DNA of 64,000 nucleotides from Pseudomonas sp. PDM18 (GTDB lineage: Bacteria > Pseudomonadota > Gammaproteobacteria > Pseudomonadales > Pseudomonadaceae), in NCBI RefSeq assembly GCF_014852585.1, contig NZ_JACVBX010000018.1, positions 1 through 64,000 on the forward strand, written 5' to 3'. The notes under the pieces were generated by a model that made no database searches, was not told where the DNA came from, and was given only the letters and a program-made list of their open reading frames with translations. The position numbers and the translations under genes are program-made. This document shows positions 20,072-28,224 of this stretch, piece by piece. Each line of letters starts with the position of its first letter. Within the stretch, counting starts at the first letter, position 1.

Positions 20072-21076
20072 TCAGCCGCCCTCCCCGGCCAGCGCCTTGC
20101 CATCGTTGCCGCCATTGCACAGCACACGGGTGGACCAGCCGCTCGCGTCATAGTGCTGGGTCACGGTATCGACCAGGTAAATGCCATCGACACCCGCCTT
20201 GAAGCCGCTCAGCTCGACCCGGCACTCGGCGAACAGATCGGCGCGGCCCGGCAGCCCCAGGCGTACGCCAGCGGTCTGTCGGTTGAAGTCCGCCAGGCGC
20301 GACCTGGCCAACTGTTGTGCCGCCGCTTCGTTGGCCTGGACATGACGCTCGACGTACTCCGCCTGCACCGTCTTCGGCGCGTCCGGATTGGCCACCTTGA
20401 CTGTGCGCAAGGCTCCATCGGGCCCCTGATAGGGCACGCTCACCTGCGCGACTACCTTGCGATCATCCAGGGTGAAGCTGAAGGAGCTGACGTCCCCACG
20501 CCTGAGTAGCACCGAGTCCAGTGGCTGCCCCGACGCGCTGCGGCCAGCCTGACGCGGCATGACCAGCAGCTTCAGGTCGGCGATCTTCGCCGTGCAATCG
20601 TACTGCCGAGCCAGGCGGGTGATGAAGTGATAGTCGGACTCGTTGATCTGGTCCGCGCGGACGATCCGCGTCTGCACCTCGCACTGGGCTTGCCAGCCAT
20701 TGCGGCCGGCGATGCGCTCGACGATCTGCGCCAGTGTCACATTCTCCCAACTGTCGCTGCGGATGGATTTCGCCACGTTGCGCGCGTCTGCAGACTTGGC
20801 CTTGATCACTAGAGTGTCCGGCGCGCCGCTGAAGGTGATCGTATCGACCTTGTAGCGGCCCATCGGCGCCACGCCCGTTTCCTCGTAGCCCAGGTACAGC
20901 GCCAGCTCCGCGCCGCGCCGGGGCAATGCCACGGTGCCTGCGCGGTCGTCGAGGGTGAGCGACAGCGTGTCCGATTCCAGGCCGTGCTTATCCAGCACTT
21001 CCAACTCGAGCACGCGGTCGTTGACCTGTGCCGTGATGTCGCGCCCATCGGCGACGATGCGAAAGACAGGTTTCAT
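20072..21076 (-). CDS. baseplate hub protein, P2 gpD-like
   Basis: A 334-aa relative of P2 gene D protein, the hub (T4 gp27-like) that joins tube to spike. The start reads MKPVFRIVADGRDIT, and the SDYHFITRLARQYD segment in mid-protein is typical. In P2-like tails D is the last structural gene, as here. A terminator-like hairpin lies just upstream (21086-21114). Confidence 0.9.
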   Translation of the reverse strand: MKPVFRIVADGRDITAQVNDRVLELEVLDKHGLESDTLSLTLDDRAGTVALPRRGAELALYLGYEETGVAPMGRYKVDTITFSGAPDTLVIKAKSADARNVAKSIRSDSWENVTLAQIVERIAGRNGWQAQCEVQTRIVRADQINESDYHFITRLARQYDCTAKIADLKLLVMPRQAGRSASGQPLDSVLLRRGDVSSFSFTLDDRKVVAQVSVPYQGPDGALRTVKVANPDAPKTVQAEYVERHVQANEAAAQQLARSRLADFNRQTAGVRLGLPGRADLFAECRVELSGFKAGVDGIYLVDTVTQHYDASGWSTRVLCNGGNDGKALAGEGG

Positions 21077-21085
21077 GGGGCACCC

Positions 21086-21114
21086 GAATAAAATGGCCCC
21101 GCTTTCGCGGGGCC
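21086..21114 (-). terminator. terminator-like hairpin inside the tail operon (X / D)
   Basis: An 8-bp perfect GC-rich stem GGCCCCGC/GCGGGGCC with a GAAA loop is followed on the minus strand by ATTTTATTC. It lies between the gpX and gpD genes, so it would limit transcription of the hub and lysis genes unless read through. Confidence 0.72.
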
Positions 21115-21131
21115 TGGATGGAACATGCGGA

Positions 21132-21344
21132 TCAATCCCACAGGCGCACCTGGGGATTGTCCGGAGCCGGCAAATCGGACATGCGGATCAGCACGCCGGC
21201 GCGCAACGGTTGCGGCTCGTCGGCCAGGCCCGGATTGGCATTGAGCACTGCCTCCACGCAGCCCTTGAGATGGCCGTAGCGCTGATAGCAGAGCTGGTCC
21301 AGCACGTCGCCATTACTGCTGCGATAGATCGTTGTCGTCGCCAT
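21132..21344 (-). CDS. tail protein X, LysM-like
   Basis: A 70-aa P2 gpX relative (MATTTIYRSSNGDVLDQLCYQ) with the LysM-like pattern of small baseplate proteins that bind near the hub. The start at 21344 overlaps the end of the gpU gene by 32 nt. The frame opens further to 21404, but that part is within gpU. Confidence 0.87.
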   Translation of the reverse strand: MATTTIYRSSNGDVLDQLCYQRYGHLKGCVEAVLNANPGLADEPQPLRAGVLIRMSDLPAPDNPQVRLWD

Positions 21345-22182
21345 AGCGGTTGAACTCCAGTTCGAAGACTTGATTACGCGGGACCCCATTGGTGAGCAGG
21401 GCACTCTGCGTCTCGGTCACCTTGGTCAGGCACCAGGTTCCCAGGGGATCCCCATAACCGCTGATCAGGCTCACCGGTTTGCCGCTCAAGGCGATTTCGC
21501 GCAGCTGGTTCGGAATCTTCCATCCAACGCGCTTACCCGATACCCGCGACAGGGCAGGCATGAGCGTGGCCTTCAGCAATAGCGTCTCCGCGCCGACGCC
21601 GACATATTGCAGAGCGCCCCGCCGGCCAAGCCGCGCCTGCTCCTTCCAGGTGAGCTGGCTCGTGCGAGTCGCCGACTCGAAAGGCACCGTATCGATGTTG
21701 AAGAAGAACTGCGTCTGCGAACCCACGACGGTCATGACAAGTAGGTGCGGCTGGGGAATAGCGCACATGAAATCACCGGGTGTCAGCTGGGGGGCCAGTA
21801 CCGAGCTGGGCAGTATCGAACCCAGCGATTCACCGACCTTGCCGACCACCTTATCCACCGCCTTCCGCGCTCGGTCGACCTGCTCGCCCAGCCCCTGCAT
21901 GCGCTCATCGATGCCCTTCAGGGCCCGCGCTGCGCTGTTGTAGGTGTTGACCACCTTGTTGACCTTGACGTGCGCGCGCTCGATGCCCTGCATTGCTCGC
22001 TGCACCTGGCCCGCCATTTCCGGCGAGACGCCCGGCAAACCCTCCAGCTCAGCGGCCGCGCCACGGATGTCGCTGACGGCGCCGTTCACCGGCGCGATCA
22101 CCTCGTCCAAGTCGCGACGGCCATCTTCGGCCGCTTGGGCCAGCTGCGACAGGCCATTCTGCATTTGTTCCCAATACGCCAT
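21313..22182 (-). CDS. tail completion protein U with N-terminal coiled coil
   Basis: A 289-aa protein with two parts. Residues 1-125 are helical (AMQGIERAHVKVNKV); residues 130-280 form a P2 gpU domain (GSQTQFFFNIDTVPFES, ISGYGDPLGTWCLTKV). P2 gpU is much shorter; the extended form is usual in R-pyocins. It probably completes the tail tip. It follows the tape measure gene by 9 nt. Confidence 0.85.
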   Translation of the reverse strand: MAYWEQMQNGLSQLAQAAEDGRRDLDEVIAPVNGAVSDIRGAAAELEGLPGVSPEMAGQVQRAMQGIERAHVKVNKVVNTYNSAARALKGIDERMQGLGEQVDRARKAVDKVVGKVGESLGSILPSSVLAPQLTPGDFMCAIPQPHLLVMTVVGSQTQFFFNIDTVPFESATRTSQLTWKEQARLGRRGALQYVGVGAETLLLKATLMPALSRVSGKRVGWKIPNQLREIALSGKPVSLISGYGDPLGTWCLTKVTETQSALLTNGVPRNQVFELEFNRYGDDNDLSQQ

Positions 22183-22191
22183 AACGCCTCC

Positions 22192-24285
22192 TTACACCAC
22201 GACCATGTCGAACAGCGCATCGCGTTGCCGATCCTGGGAGAAATCCGCCAGCATCCGCCGCAGGCGCGGCAGCAACTCATTGGCCAACTGTTCGGGGTCA
22301 CTGACGTTGCCGGCCACGTTGATGCTGATCTGGGGCGAGAACGTCCAGGTTTCGGACGTCGGCACCAGCGGAGCAGTGGGTGCGGATGAGTTGGGAGAAG
22401 GCCGCGACGCGTCCGTAACGCCTGAATCGCGTGAAACGGGATTGCCGAGGTCGAATGCCCGTGCCGAAGTCGAATCATCTTCGTCCGAATCGTTGCTGAA
22501 CACTCGATACAGCCCGTCACCCAGCGACTTGCCGACCTCCCCACCACCCCAGGCGCCCAGTGCCCCGCCCACCAGCCCGCCAACGAGGGCTCCCGCAGCC
22601 GTTCCGACAATCGGAACCAAGGATCCAACGGCCGCGCCCGCCAAGGCTCCAGCCTCAGCCCCGGCAAGTCCCCCGACCAGAGAGCCCGCCGCATCGCCGT
22701 AGCCCTGGGCTTGGTCCTGGGCCGAGCCATTGCCGGTGTAGGTTTTGTAGGCCGTGATGCCAGGCCCGACGGCTGTGAGTGCCCGCCGGCCAATCGCACG
22801 GCCTACTCCACTGCGCATCGCGCTGCCCAGCCACTCGCCGACGCTCCGTAGCCCACGACCTGCTGCACTCCATGTGGAGCCAATATATGCACCGGCTTTT
22901 TGACTGGCTGCCCCCGTCCAACTGGAGACACCTTGCCAGGCATCTTTCACTCCGCCGGCCAAGGCAGCGGTGCGCGATCCCACACTCTGACGAACACCGG
23001 TCACGGCATTGCCCGCCCAGGTACTTGCGCGGCTGCCCCAATTGACGGTCCGCTGCCAGGCGGCACCAGCCATGCTGCCAACGGCCTGGTATGCCCTGCC
23101 CGCGCCCTGCCGGATCGCCGATCCGACACTTGAGGCGATGTCCGCACTACGTCCCAGAACGCGCCCACCCCAGGACTTCGTCGCAGCGGCGACATCCTTC
23201 ACGTCCTTGTAAACGCCCCGCACATCACTCAGGACCTTCAGACCGCCTGCCACCGCAACCAGCGCAGTCAGGCCGGCGGTCAGGCCGGGGTTTTCCTCGA
23301 CCAACGCGGTGGCCTGGCCAAGCCTCTGCGTGGCAGGCCCGATCAACGGGCGGAAGGTGTCCTGATTGGCGTCGCTGACACTGCGCCAGAACTGTTGCCA
23401 GGCGCTCTCGAGGGACTCGCTCTGCCCCTGGCGGGTGCCCATGCGTGCATTCGCATTGTCCCGCAGCCAGCGCCCGCCTTCCGACTGTGCGCCATCGACC
23501 TGCTGCTTCTGTATCCACTCGCGGTTGCCCTTCGCATCCGACGGATCGCGCTCGGACAACTGGCTCGACAGGCGACGCGCGAGCAGCTCGACCGAACCTT
23601 CACCCTGGTCATGGCGCTGCGCCAGGGAGGCGTATTGCGCCCGCATATCGCCGGCGCTGGTCACGCCACCGACCTCATGGAGACGCTGGGTCAATTCGGC
23701 GGTGCGCTCCAGCGGCACGCCTTGCCCATAGGAGAAGGTCGCAGCATCCGGGAGAAAGGCCAGGGAGGTCTTGAGGTCCATCCCCTGGTTCATCATCAGC
23801 CGGATCAGATCGAGCACATCGTCGCTCGATAACCCGCTGTCATTCGCCACCTGCCGGACGCTGCGCGCGAGATCCCGCTCGCTCTGGTCGCCAGAAATTC
23901 CACCGCGCGCGGCCAGCTCCTGCACCTTCCCGTTGAACTGCAGGCTGCGGAACATCGTGCCGACGAAGCCGCTGGAAGGCAGGGCGGACTCACCTCGCTG
24001 CCAGCCGCTCCCACCGCCGCGCATGACGCCGGGATTGCCCAGCAGACCGATGATCCGCTGCAAGCCGGTACGAACCTCTCCCGCGCCACGCTCCAGTACC
24101 TGCAGCTGACGACCGAGGGTGTCGCGGATCAGCCGCGATTCATCGCGCAGACTATCCAGCGCGACACTCCAGGTTCCGAGAAACTCCAGGCTGCGCATAC
24201 GCGCCGAAGCGTCGGCGAGCGCCTGACCGAGGGACGTGTCGAGCACTCCACCCACGGTCGGCATCATCTCAGTAGATTCATTCAT
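22192..24285 (-). CDS. tail tape-measure protein
   Basis: The 697-aa length sets tube length during assembly. It is helical and Gln/Arg-rich, with a long Gly/Ala-rich hydrophobic stretch (about residues 535-600, with repeated GALAGAAVG and GALVGGLVGG patterns) that may insert into membrane when DNA-free tails depolarise the target. Length is close to that of PAO1 R-pyocin tape measure. A rho-independent terminator lies between it and the E/E' genes upstream. Confidence 0.9.
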   Translation of the reverse strand: MNESTEMMPTVGGVLDTSLGQALADASARMRSLEFLGTWSVALDSLRDESRLIRDTLGRQLQVLERGAGEVRTGLQRIIGLLGNPGVMRGGGSGWQRGESALPSSGFVGTMFRSLQFNGKVQELAARGGISGDQSERDLARSVRQVANDSGLSSDDVLDLIRLMMNQGMDLKTSLAFLPDAATFSYGQGVPLERTAELTQRLHEVGGVTSAGDMRAQYASLAQRHDQGEGSVELLARRLSSQLSERDPSDAKGNREWIQKQQVDGAQSEGGRWLRDNANARMGTRQGQSESLESAWQQFWRSVSDANQDTFRPLIGPATQRLGQATALVEENPGLTAGLTALVAVAGGLKVLSDVRGVYKDVKDVAAATKSWGGRVLGRSADIASSVGSAIRQGAGRAYQAVGSMAGAAWQRTVNWGSRASTWAGNAVTGVRQSVGSRTAALAGGVKDAWQGVSSWTGAASQKAGAYIGSTWSAAGRGLRSVGEWLGSAMRSGVGRAIGRRALTAVGPGITAYKTYTGNGSAQDQAQGYGDAAGSLVGGLAGAEAGALAGAAVGSLVPIVGTAAGALVGGLVGGALGAWGGGEVGKSLGDGLYRVFSNDSDEDDSTSARAFDLGNPVSRDSGVTDASRPSPNSSAPTAPLVPTSETWTFSPQISINVAGNVSDPEQLANELLPRLRRMLADFSQDRQRDALFDMVVV

Positions 24286-24309
24286 CGTTCATCACTCGCC
24301 CCTCTGACG

Positions 24310-24342
24310 AAAAAAGGGGCGCCGGTCAGCCAGCGCCCCTTT
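24310..24342 (-). terminator. rho-independent terminator between gpE' and the tape measure
   Basis: On the minus strand AAAGGGGCGC pairs with GCGCCCCTTT (10 bp, 10-nt loop) and runs into TTTTTT. It is a complete intrinsic terminator inside the late operon. It could make tube and sheath mRNA more abundant than tape-measure mRNA. Confidence 0.85.
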
Positions 24343-24361
24343 CCTGGGCAAACCAGCCCGC

Positions 24362-24478
24362 CTAATCCCCCAGCCACCATCGCAGGTCGCTCAAGGTCAT
24401 ACGGTCCAGTTCGCCGGCCGTGAAGCCCGACTCAGTCGCCAGCCGCCGCGCCAGTTGGCGCATCAGCGCGAAGCTCAT
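24362..24478 (-). CDS. small P2 gpE'-like tail assembly protein
   Basis: A 38-aa ORF from the ATG at 24478, ending SDLRWWLGD, with AGAGGA 5 nt upstream. It overlaps the end of the 113-aa assembly protein gene in a shifted frame and sits just before the tape measure gene. That is the place and size of the gpE'/GpE-type partner of P2-like phages, which binds the tape measure. Fusion to the upstream frame would need a +1 or -2 shift, but its own ribosome site makes separate translation likely. Confidence 0.72.
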   Translation of the reverse strand: MSFALMRQLARRLATESGFTAGELDRMTLSDLRWWLGD

Positions 24479-24773
24479 CCGCGTCCTCTCGCACCAGGCG
24501 AAAGTAAGCGTGTTGCAGACGCTGGTAGTCACTGAGCTTCAGCCCCTCCAGGTCCTGGCGGCTGACCTGCACCAACGAGGCAAACAGTTGCAGCTCGCGC
24601 TCCTCGTCATCGCTGGCCACCTTGCTGGCCTGGCGGATATCACGCACCGTCGGCGCGCGCAGGGTGAGGGCATCGACTTCGACGCCATTGCAGGAGGTCG
24701 GGCGGGACAGCTTCACCACGGCCGCGTCCTCGGACAGGCTCAGCCACGCGGGCTGTTTGACGGAGTCTTGCAT
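24432..24773 (-). CDS. tail assembly chaperone, P2 gpE-like
   Basis: A 113-aa protein of the phage tail assembly chaperone group (MQDSVKQPAWLSLSEDAAVV ... RAPTVRDIRQA) encoded between tube and tape measure, where such chaperones always lie. Its 3' end overlaps the 38-aa E'-like ORF by 47 nt, as in the E/E' pair of P2. It coats the tape measure during tube growth and is not in the mature particle. Confidence 0.83.
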   Translation of the reverse strand: MQDSVKQPAWLSLSEDAAVVKLSRPTSCNGVEVDALTLRAPTVRDIRQASKVASDDEERELQLFASLVQVSRQDLEGLKLSDYQRLQHAYFRLVREDADELRADAPTGAAAGD

Positions 24774-24784
24774 CAGGGTTCTCC

Positions 24785-25288
24785 TCAGGCGCCCAGGTCA
24801 GCGCGCAGCGCGGCGAGCTGATCGACGCCGTTGATCTTGCGCACGGAATTGACCGGGTCGATCTCGAACATCTCGCGACCTTCGATTTCCAGCTTGTAGT
24901 AGGTGACGGCCACGCTGTAGGTGCACGCGGCCAGCTCATTGGCCTTCCACTCGCCCGGATCGACTTCCTTGAGCAGGCCACGCACGGTGGCAACCACCGG
25001 TACGGTGCCGCCCTTCTGGGTCTTGAAGGAGCCGCGGAAGGTGCCATTGAAGGAACCCTGGTCACTCAGGCCGAAGAACTTCATGGCCTCGCGACGGGCG
25101 CCGTTGGTGGTGAACTTGGCCTCCATGGCCTCCAGGCCCATGTCGAGCAGGATCGGCGCATCCATGCCACCGGCGCGGTACTCCTGGGTCTTCACCTTCA
25201 GGGCCGGCAGGGTCAGGGAGGGCACGTCACCGGCAAAGCTCACGCCGTCGACGAAGAGGTTGGTGTTGGTCAGGATCTGCGGAATCAT
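24785..25288 (-). CDS. tail tube protein, P2 FII-like
   Basis: Major tube subunit of 167 aa (MIPQILTNTNLFVDGVSFAG) that polymerises into the inner tube driven through the target envelope. It is almost the same size as the PAO1 R2 tube protein. It follows the sheath gene by 12 nt, so the two most abundant proteins are made from one message segment bounded by terminators on both sides. Confidence 0.94.
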   Translation of the reverse strand: MIPQILTNTNLFVDGVSFAGDVPSLTLPALKVKTQEYRAGGMDAPILLDMGLEAMEAKFTTNGARREAMKFFGLSDQGSFNGTFRGSFKTQKGGTVPVVATVRGLLKEVDPGEWKANELAACTYSVAVTYYKLEIEGREMFEIDPVNSVRKINGVDQLAALRADLGA

Positions 25289-25300
25289 CTTGGGTTCTCC

Positions 25301-26461
25301 TTAAGCTGCGTCCAGGACTTCGGTGAGCCATTGATCGGTCACCTCGACGCGGAAGTTGGGGTTCTCGGCCGGCGGTACGTCGGTGAAGCGGATGTTCCAG
25401 TACACCTTGCCCTCGGCCAGTTGGCTGGCGGTGTTGAGTTCCGGGTCGGCGTAGACCTCGAAGTCAATCACCGCGCCCTGGTTCTTCAGGTCGCGCATGA
25501 AGGCCTGCAGGCCCTCGGTGACGTCCTTCACGTAGGTCTTGGTGATGCCGCGGTCGACCGCCCACTTGTGGCCGGCAAGGATCGCGTCCATCACCATGTC
25601 CATGGTCCGCACGCGGGTCACGAAGGCCCACTTGGCGTCGCTGGAAAGGGTGCGGTTGCCCCACAGGCGGTAGCCGTCGTCACGGATGATGGTGGTGATG
25701 TTGGCGTTGTTGAGCAGGTTGGCGCGGCAGGTCTCGTCGCCGTCGAGGAACTCGATCGGGCGGCCGGTGCCGGTGATGCCGAGCAGTTCCTTGTTCGACG
25801 GCGAGGACCAGAAGCCGTACTGGCTGTCGGTCCAGGCAAACAGCGCGGCGGCATTGGCCGAGGCCGGCGCATCGACGGTGACGCTGCTGGCCGTATCCCA
25901 GTACTGCACGCCCGGATCGACCAGGTAGATGCGCTTGCTGCCGAACTCGCCGGCGTAGGCGATGGCCGCCTCGTCGGTGGTGTTCGGGCCGTCGACGATG
26001 GCGATGGCACGCAGCTTCTCGGCCAGCGCGCCCATGGCGGTGGCCACCGCCTGGGTGGCGGAATGCTTCGGCGCAACCAGCAGACGCGGCTGGGCGTTGA
26101 AGCGCGACTTGCCATCGAGCAGCGCCTGCAGGCCGGTCCGCTGGCCCGCTTCGGTGACGGTGCCGATGATCGCGGAGGTCAGCTGCGCCGCATCCTCGAC
26201 CTTCGCCACACCCACCGCCACGACCACCGCGGCGGACTGGGTGAAGATGGCGGTGCAGGACTTGTAGATCGCCGAGGCGGTGCCGAACGCGGCGGCCGCT
26301 TCACGCAGGCTGGTGAGCAGCACCGGCACATCGGCCTGCGCGGTCAGCTTGGCATCGGGGGTGAAGGTATTCACCAGGCCGATAATGGAAGACGACGGCA
26401 GCGCAATGGTGCGCGCACCGACGTCGACATTGGTCACGGTGACGCCGTGAAAGAAGCTCAT
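25301..26461 (-). CDS. contractile tail sheath protein, P2 FI-like
   Basis: The 386-aa sheath subunit (MSFFHGVTVTNVDVGARTI), equal in length to the PAO1 R2 sheath, with the conserved VTQWLTEV-type end (VEVTDQWLTEVLDAA). Contraction of this sheath pushes the tube into the target cell. The ATG follows CTGGAGA. A rho-independent terminator immediately upstream (26479-26501) cuts it off from the fibre gene, so it may have its own promoter or depend on read-through. Confidence 0.96.
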   Translation of the reverse strand: MSFFHGVTVTNVDVGARTIALPSSSIIGLVNTFTPDAKLTAQADVPVLLTSLREAAAAFGTASAIYKSCTAIFTQSAAVVVAVGVAKVEDAAQLTSAIIGTVTEAGQRTGLQALLDGKSRFNAQPRLLVAPKHSATQAVATAMGALAEKLRAIAIVDGPNTTDEAAIAYAGEFGSKRIYLVDPGVQYWDTASSVTVDAPASANAAALFAWTDSQYGFWSSPSNKELLGITGTGRPIEFLDGDETCRANLLNNANITTIIRDDGYRLWGNRTLSSDAKWAFVTRVRTMDMVMDAILAGHKWAVDRGITKTYVKDVTEGLQAFMRDLKNQGAVIDFEVYADPELNTASQLAEGKVYWNIRFTDVPPAENPNFRVEVTDQWLTEVLDAA

Positions 26462-26478
26462 AGGTTTTCTCCAGACAT

Positions 26479-26501
26479 AAAAAAACCGCCGGGAGGCGGT
26501 T
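26479..26501 (-). terminator. rho-independent terminator between fibre and sheath genes
   Basis: Minus strand AACCGCC-TCCC-GGCGGTT followed by TTTTTTT. It ends only 17 nt before the sheath start codon, so its T tract lies close to the sheath ribosome site. Transcription of the sheath and everything downstream must pass it or start after it. Confidence 0.87.
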
Positions 26502-26514
26502 GGCTTTGGGACAT

Positions 26515-26598
26515 TCAGCAGATCGAAACGACATCCTGCTGATGTGAAGAGTCCTTTTCGAACTGGCCCTGTCGTAAGGCCAGTGCAGACTGACTCAT
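26515..26598 (-). CDS. possible 27-aa ORF after the tail fibre
   Basis: MSQSALALRQGQFEKDSS begins a 27-aa ORF in the same frame as the fibre gene, 48 nt beyond the fibre stop with no stop codon in between. No ribosome site is visible. It occupies the place where R-pyocins have a fibre chaperone gene but is far too short to be one. It may be non-coding, or a remnant of a longer fibre or lost downstream gene. Confidence 0.25.
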   Translation of the reverse strand: MSQSALALRQGQFEKDSSHQQDVVSIC

Positions 26599-26643
26599 GG
26601 AACGAAATGCAAGTTGCTCGGAAGCGACCGCCAGAGCGCGGCT

Positions 26644-28224
26644 TCAGACGCTTCCAAGTATCTGGTACTCAATTCGCAGGGCGCCGTTGGGCAACGTCTT
26701 GAAGCAGATATCCACGTAAGAACCGGTAACTACGCTGGGAGATGCTTGAATTCCCGAGCCGACGGTCGCCTCGGCCTGGAACTCGGTCGCCACTACTGAC
26801 CAGACGGAGCTCAACGCGAACGGAAAGTTAACCCGCACAGTCCCCTTACCTTCACTATTACCGGTAGGGATGACCGTGCCAAACATTCGCACTAGGCCCG
26901 TAGGCAAGCGTTCGTACTTCACGGCGCCAGCCACGTTGAGAACTACAGACGCAGACCGCCAGACGTTTTCAGCGCTAAAGCGTGAACTGATGCCCAACGC
27001 GAGGCCCGCGGGAGTCACCGCTCGCTCCGTATCAGTTCCAGCTGCCGCCTCGGCAGTCGTCGCAAGCTCAACCAGTCCGGATCGGGCCTCAGTCGCTGTG
27101 CACGCCGCCAGGCTGGCGGGAGTGATCGCCCTTGCGGTGTCAGTCTTAGCCTGAACCTCCGCAGCAGTAGCCAACTCCACCAATCCCGTGCGTGTGTCAG
27201 TCGCCGTGCGAGCACTCAAGCCTGCCGGGGTCACCGCACGCTCAGCATCAGTTCCGGACACTGTTTCAGCAGTGGTGGCGAGCTCAACCAATCCGGACGC
27301 CGTCTCGGATGCCGTGCAGGAGGCAAGCCCGGCGGGAGTGACTACTCGAGTGGTATCGATCTTGGCTTGCACCTCAGCGGCGCTGGCCAGCTCAACCAAG
27401 CCCGTACGTGTTTCGGTCGCAGTACGAGCGGTCAACCCCAATGGTGTAATTGCACGCTCCGCATCAGTTCCGGACGCAGTTTCCGCAGTGGTGGCGAGCT
27501 CTACCAATCCGGATGCTGTCTCGGATGCCTTGCAGGAGGAAAGTCCAGCCGGGGTGACAACTCGAGTGGTATCGATCTTGGCTTGCACCTCAGCGGCGCT
27601 GGCCAATTCAACCAATCCCGCACGCGTTTCCGTGGCAGTTCGAGTTACCAGGGTGGCAGGCGTAATGCTGTGAGTCGCCTCCGTGCCCGCCTGCACTTCT
27701 GCCGCTGTTGCTAGTTTGACAACCCCGAGGCTGGTCGCCGTGGCCACTCGCGTAAGGAAAGCCGAATCCACATACTCCCGCGTCGCCAGCACCACGCTCG
27801 GATCGATCTTCAATTCCACCGACGCGGCGTTGCTGACGATCAGCACGATGCGCACGGTCTGGGTACGGCCGCTGCCTTCGGCCAGCTGGGGTTTGTAGGA
27901 CGGCGCGCAGTTGGCGTAGGCGATCAGCGCGCCAGCTTCGTCGTACAGGCCCATCTCGCGGATCCACCAGCCACCCACGTCCTCGGGGATGACCTGTTCG
28001 GCGATGATCTGCGCGCTGTTCGCCGGGTCGACGCTCAGGCGGTTCAGCGGTGCGCGGCGGACTTCGTTGACCAGCTGGGTGCGGCTGGCGTCGGGGCTCG
28101 GCACGTTGCCGCCACCGTCGCCCACGGCGAGCTGGGTGATTTTCAGGGTGGTGCCCAGCGCGGTGGCATTCGCCAGCTTGCCGGCACCGATCGTGGTGAG
28201 AAGTGCGTAGTAGGTTACTGCCAT
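26644..28224 (-). CDS. tail fibre with seven 36-residue repeats
   Basis: The 526-aa receptor-binding fibre. Residues 1-150 (MAVTYYALLTTIGAGKLANA, GGWWIREMGLYDEAG) are the conserved baseplate-attachment domain of P2-like fibres. Residues 159-410 are seven exact 36-residue repeats of the phage tail-fibre-repeat kind (TRTGLVELASAAEVQ ... VTPAGL). Residues 411-526 form the receptor-binding tip (VRMFGTVIPTG, FPFALSSVWSVVATEF, LRIEYQILGSV), like gp53-type tips that fold without a separate chaperone. It overlaps gpI by 10 nt. The tip should set the target strains. Confidence 0.92.
   Translation of the reverse strand: MAVTYYALLTTIGAGKLANATALGTTLKITQLAVGDGGGNVPSPDASRTQLVNEVRRAPLNRLSVDPANSAQIIAEQVIPEDVGGWWIREMGLYDEAGALIAYANCAPSYKPQLAEGSGRTQTVRIVLIVSNAASVELKIDPSVVLATREYVDSAFLTRVATATSLGVVKLATAAEVQAGTEATHSITPATLVTRTATETRAGLVELASAAEVQAKIDTTRVVTPAGLSSCKASETASGLVELATTAETASGTDAERAITPLGLTARTATETRTGLVELASAAEVQAKIDTTRVVTPAGLASCTASETASGLVELATTAETVSGTDAERAVTPAGLSARTATDTRTGLVELATAAEVQAKTDTARAITPASLAACTATEARSGLVELATTAEAAAGTDTERAVTPAGLALGISSRFSAENVWRSASVVLNVAGAVKYERLPTGLVRMFGTVIPTGNSEGKGTVRVNFPFALSSVWSVVATEFQAEATVGSGIQASPSVVTGSYVDICFKTLPNGALRIEYQILGSV
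26995..27750 (-). repeat. seven tandem 108-bp repeats inside the fibre gene
   Basis: The 756 bp divide exactly into seven 108-bp units. After the first, divergent unit, two kinds alternate: one starting RTATxTR and one starting CxAxExxSG. Neighbouring units thus form 216-bp dimers, and parts of dimers (for example around 27340-27400 and 27555-27610) are almost identical in DNA. Recombination between dimers could change shaft length in steps of 72 residues. Confidence 0.95.
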
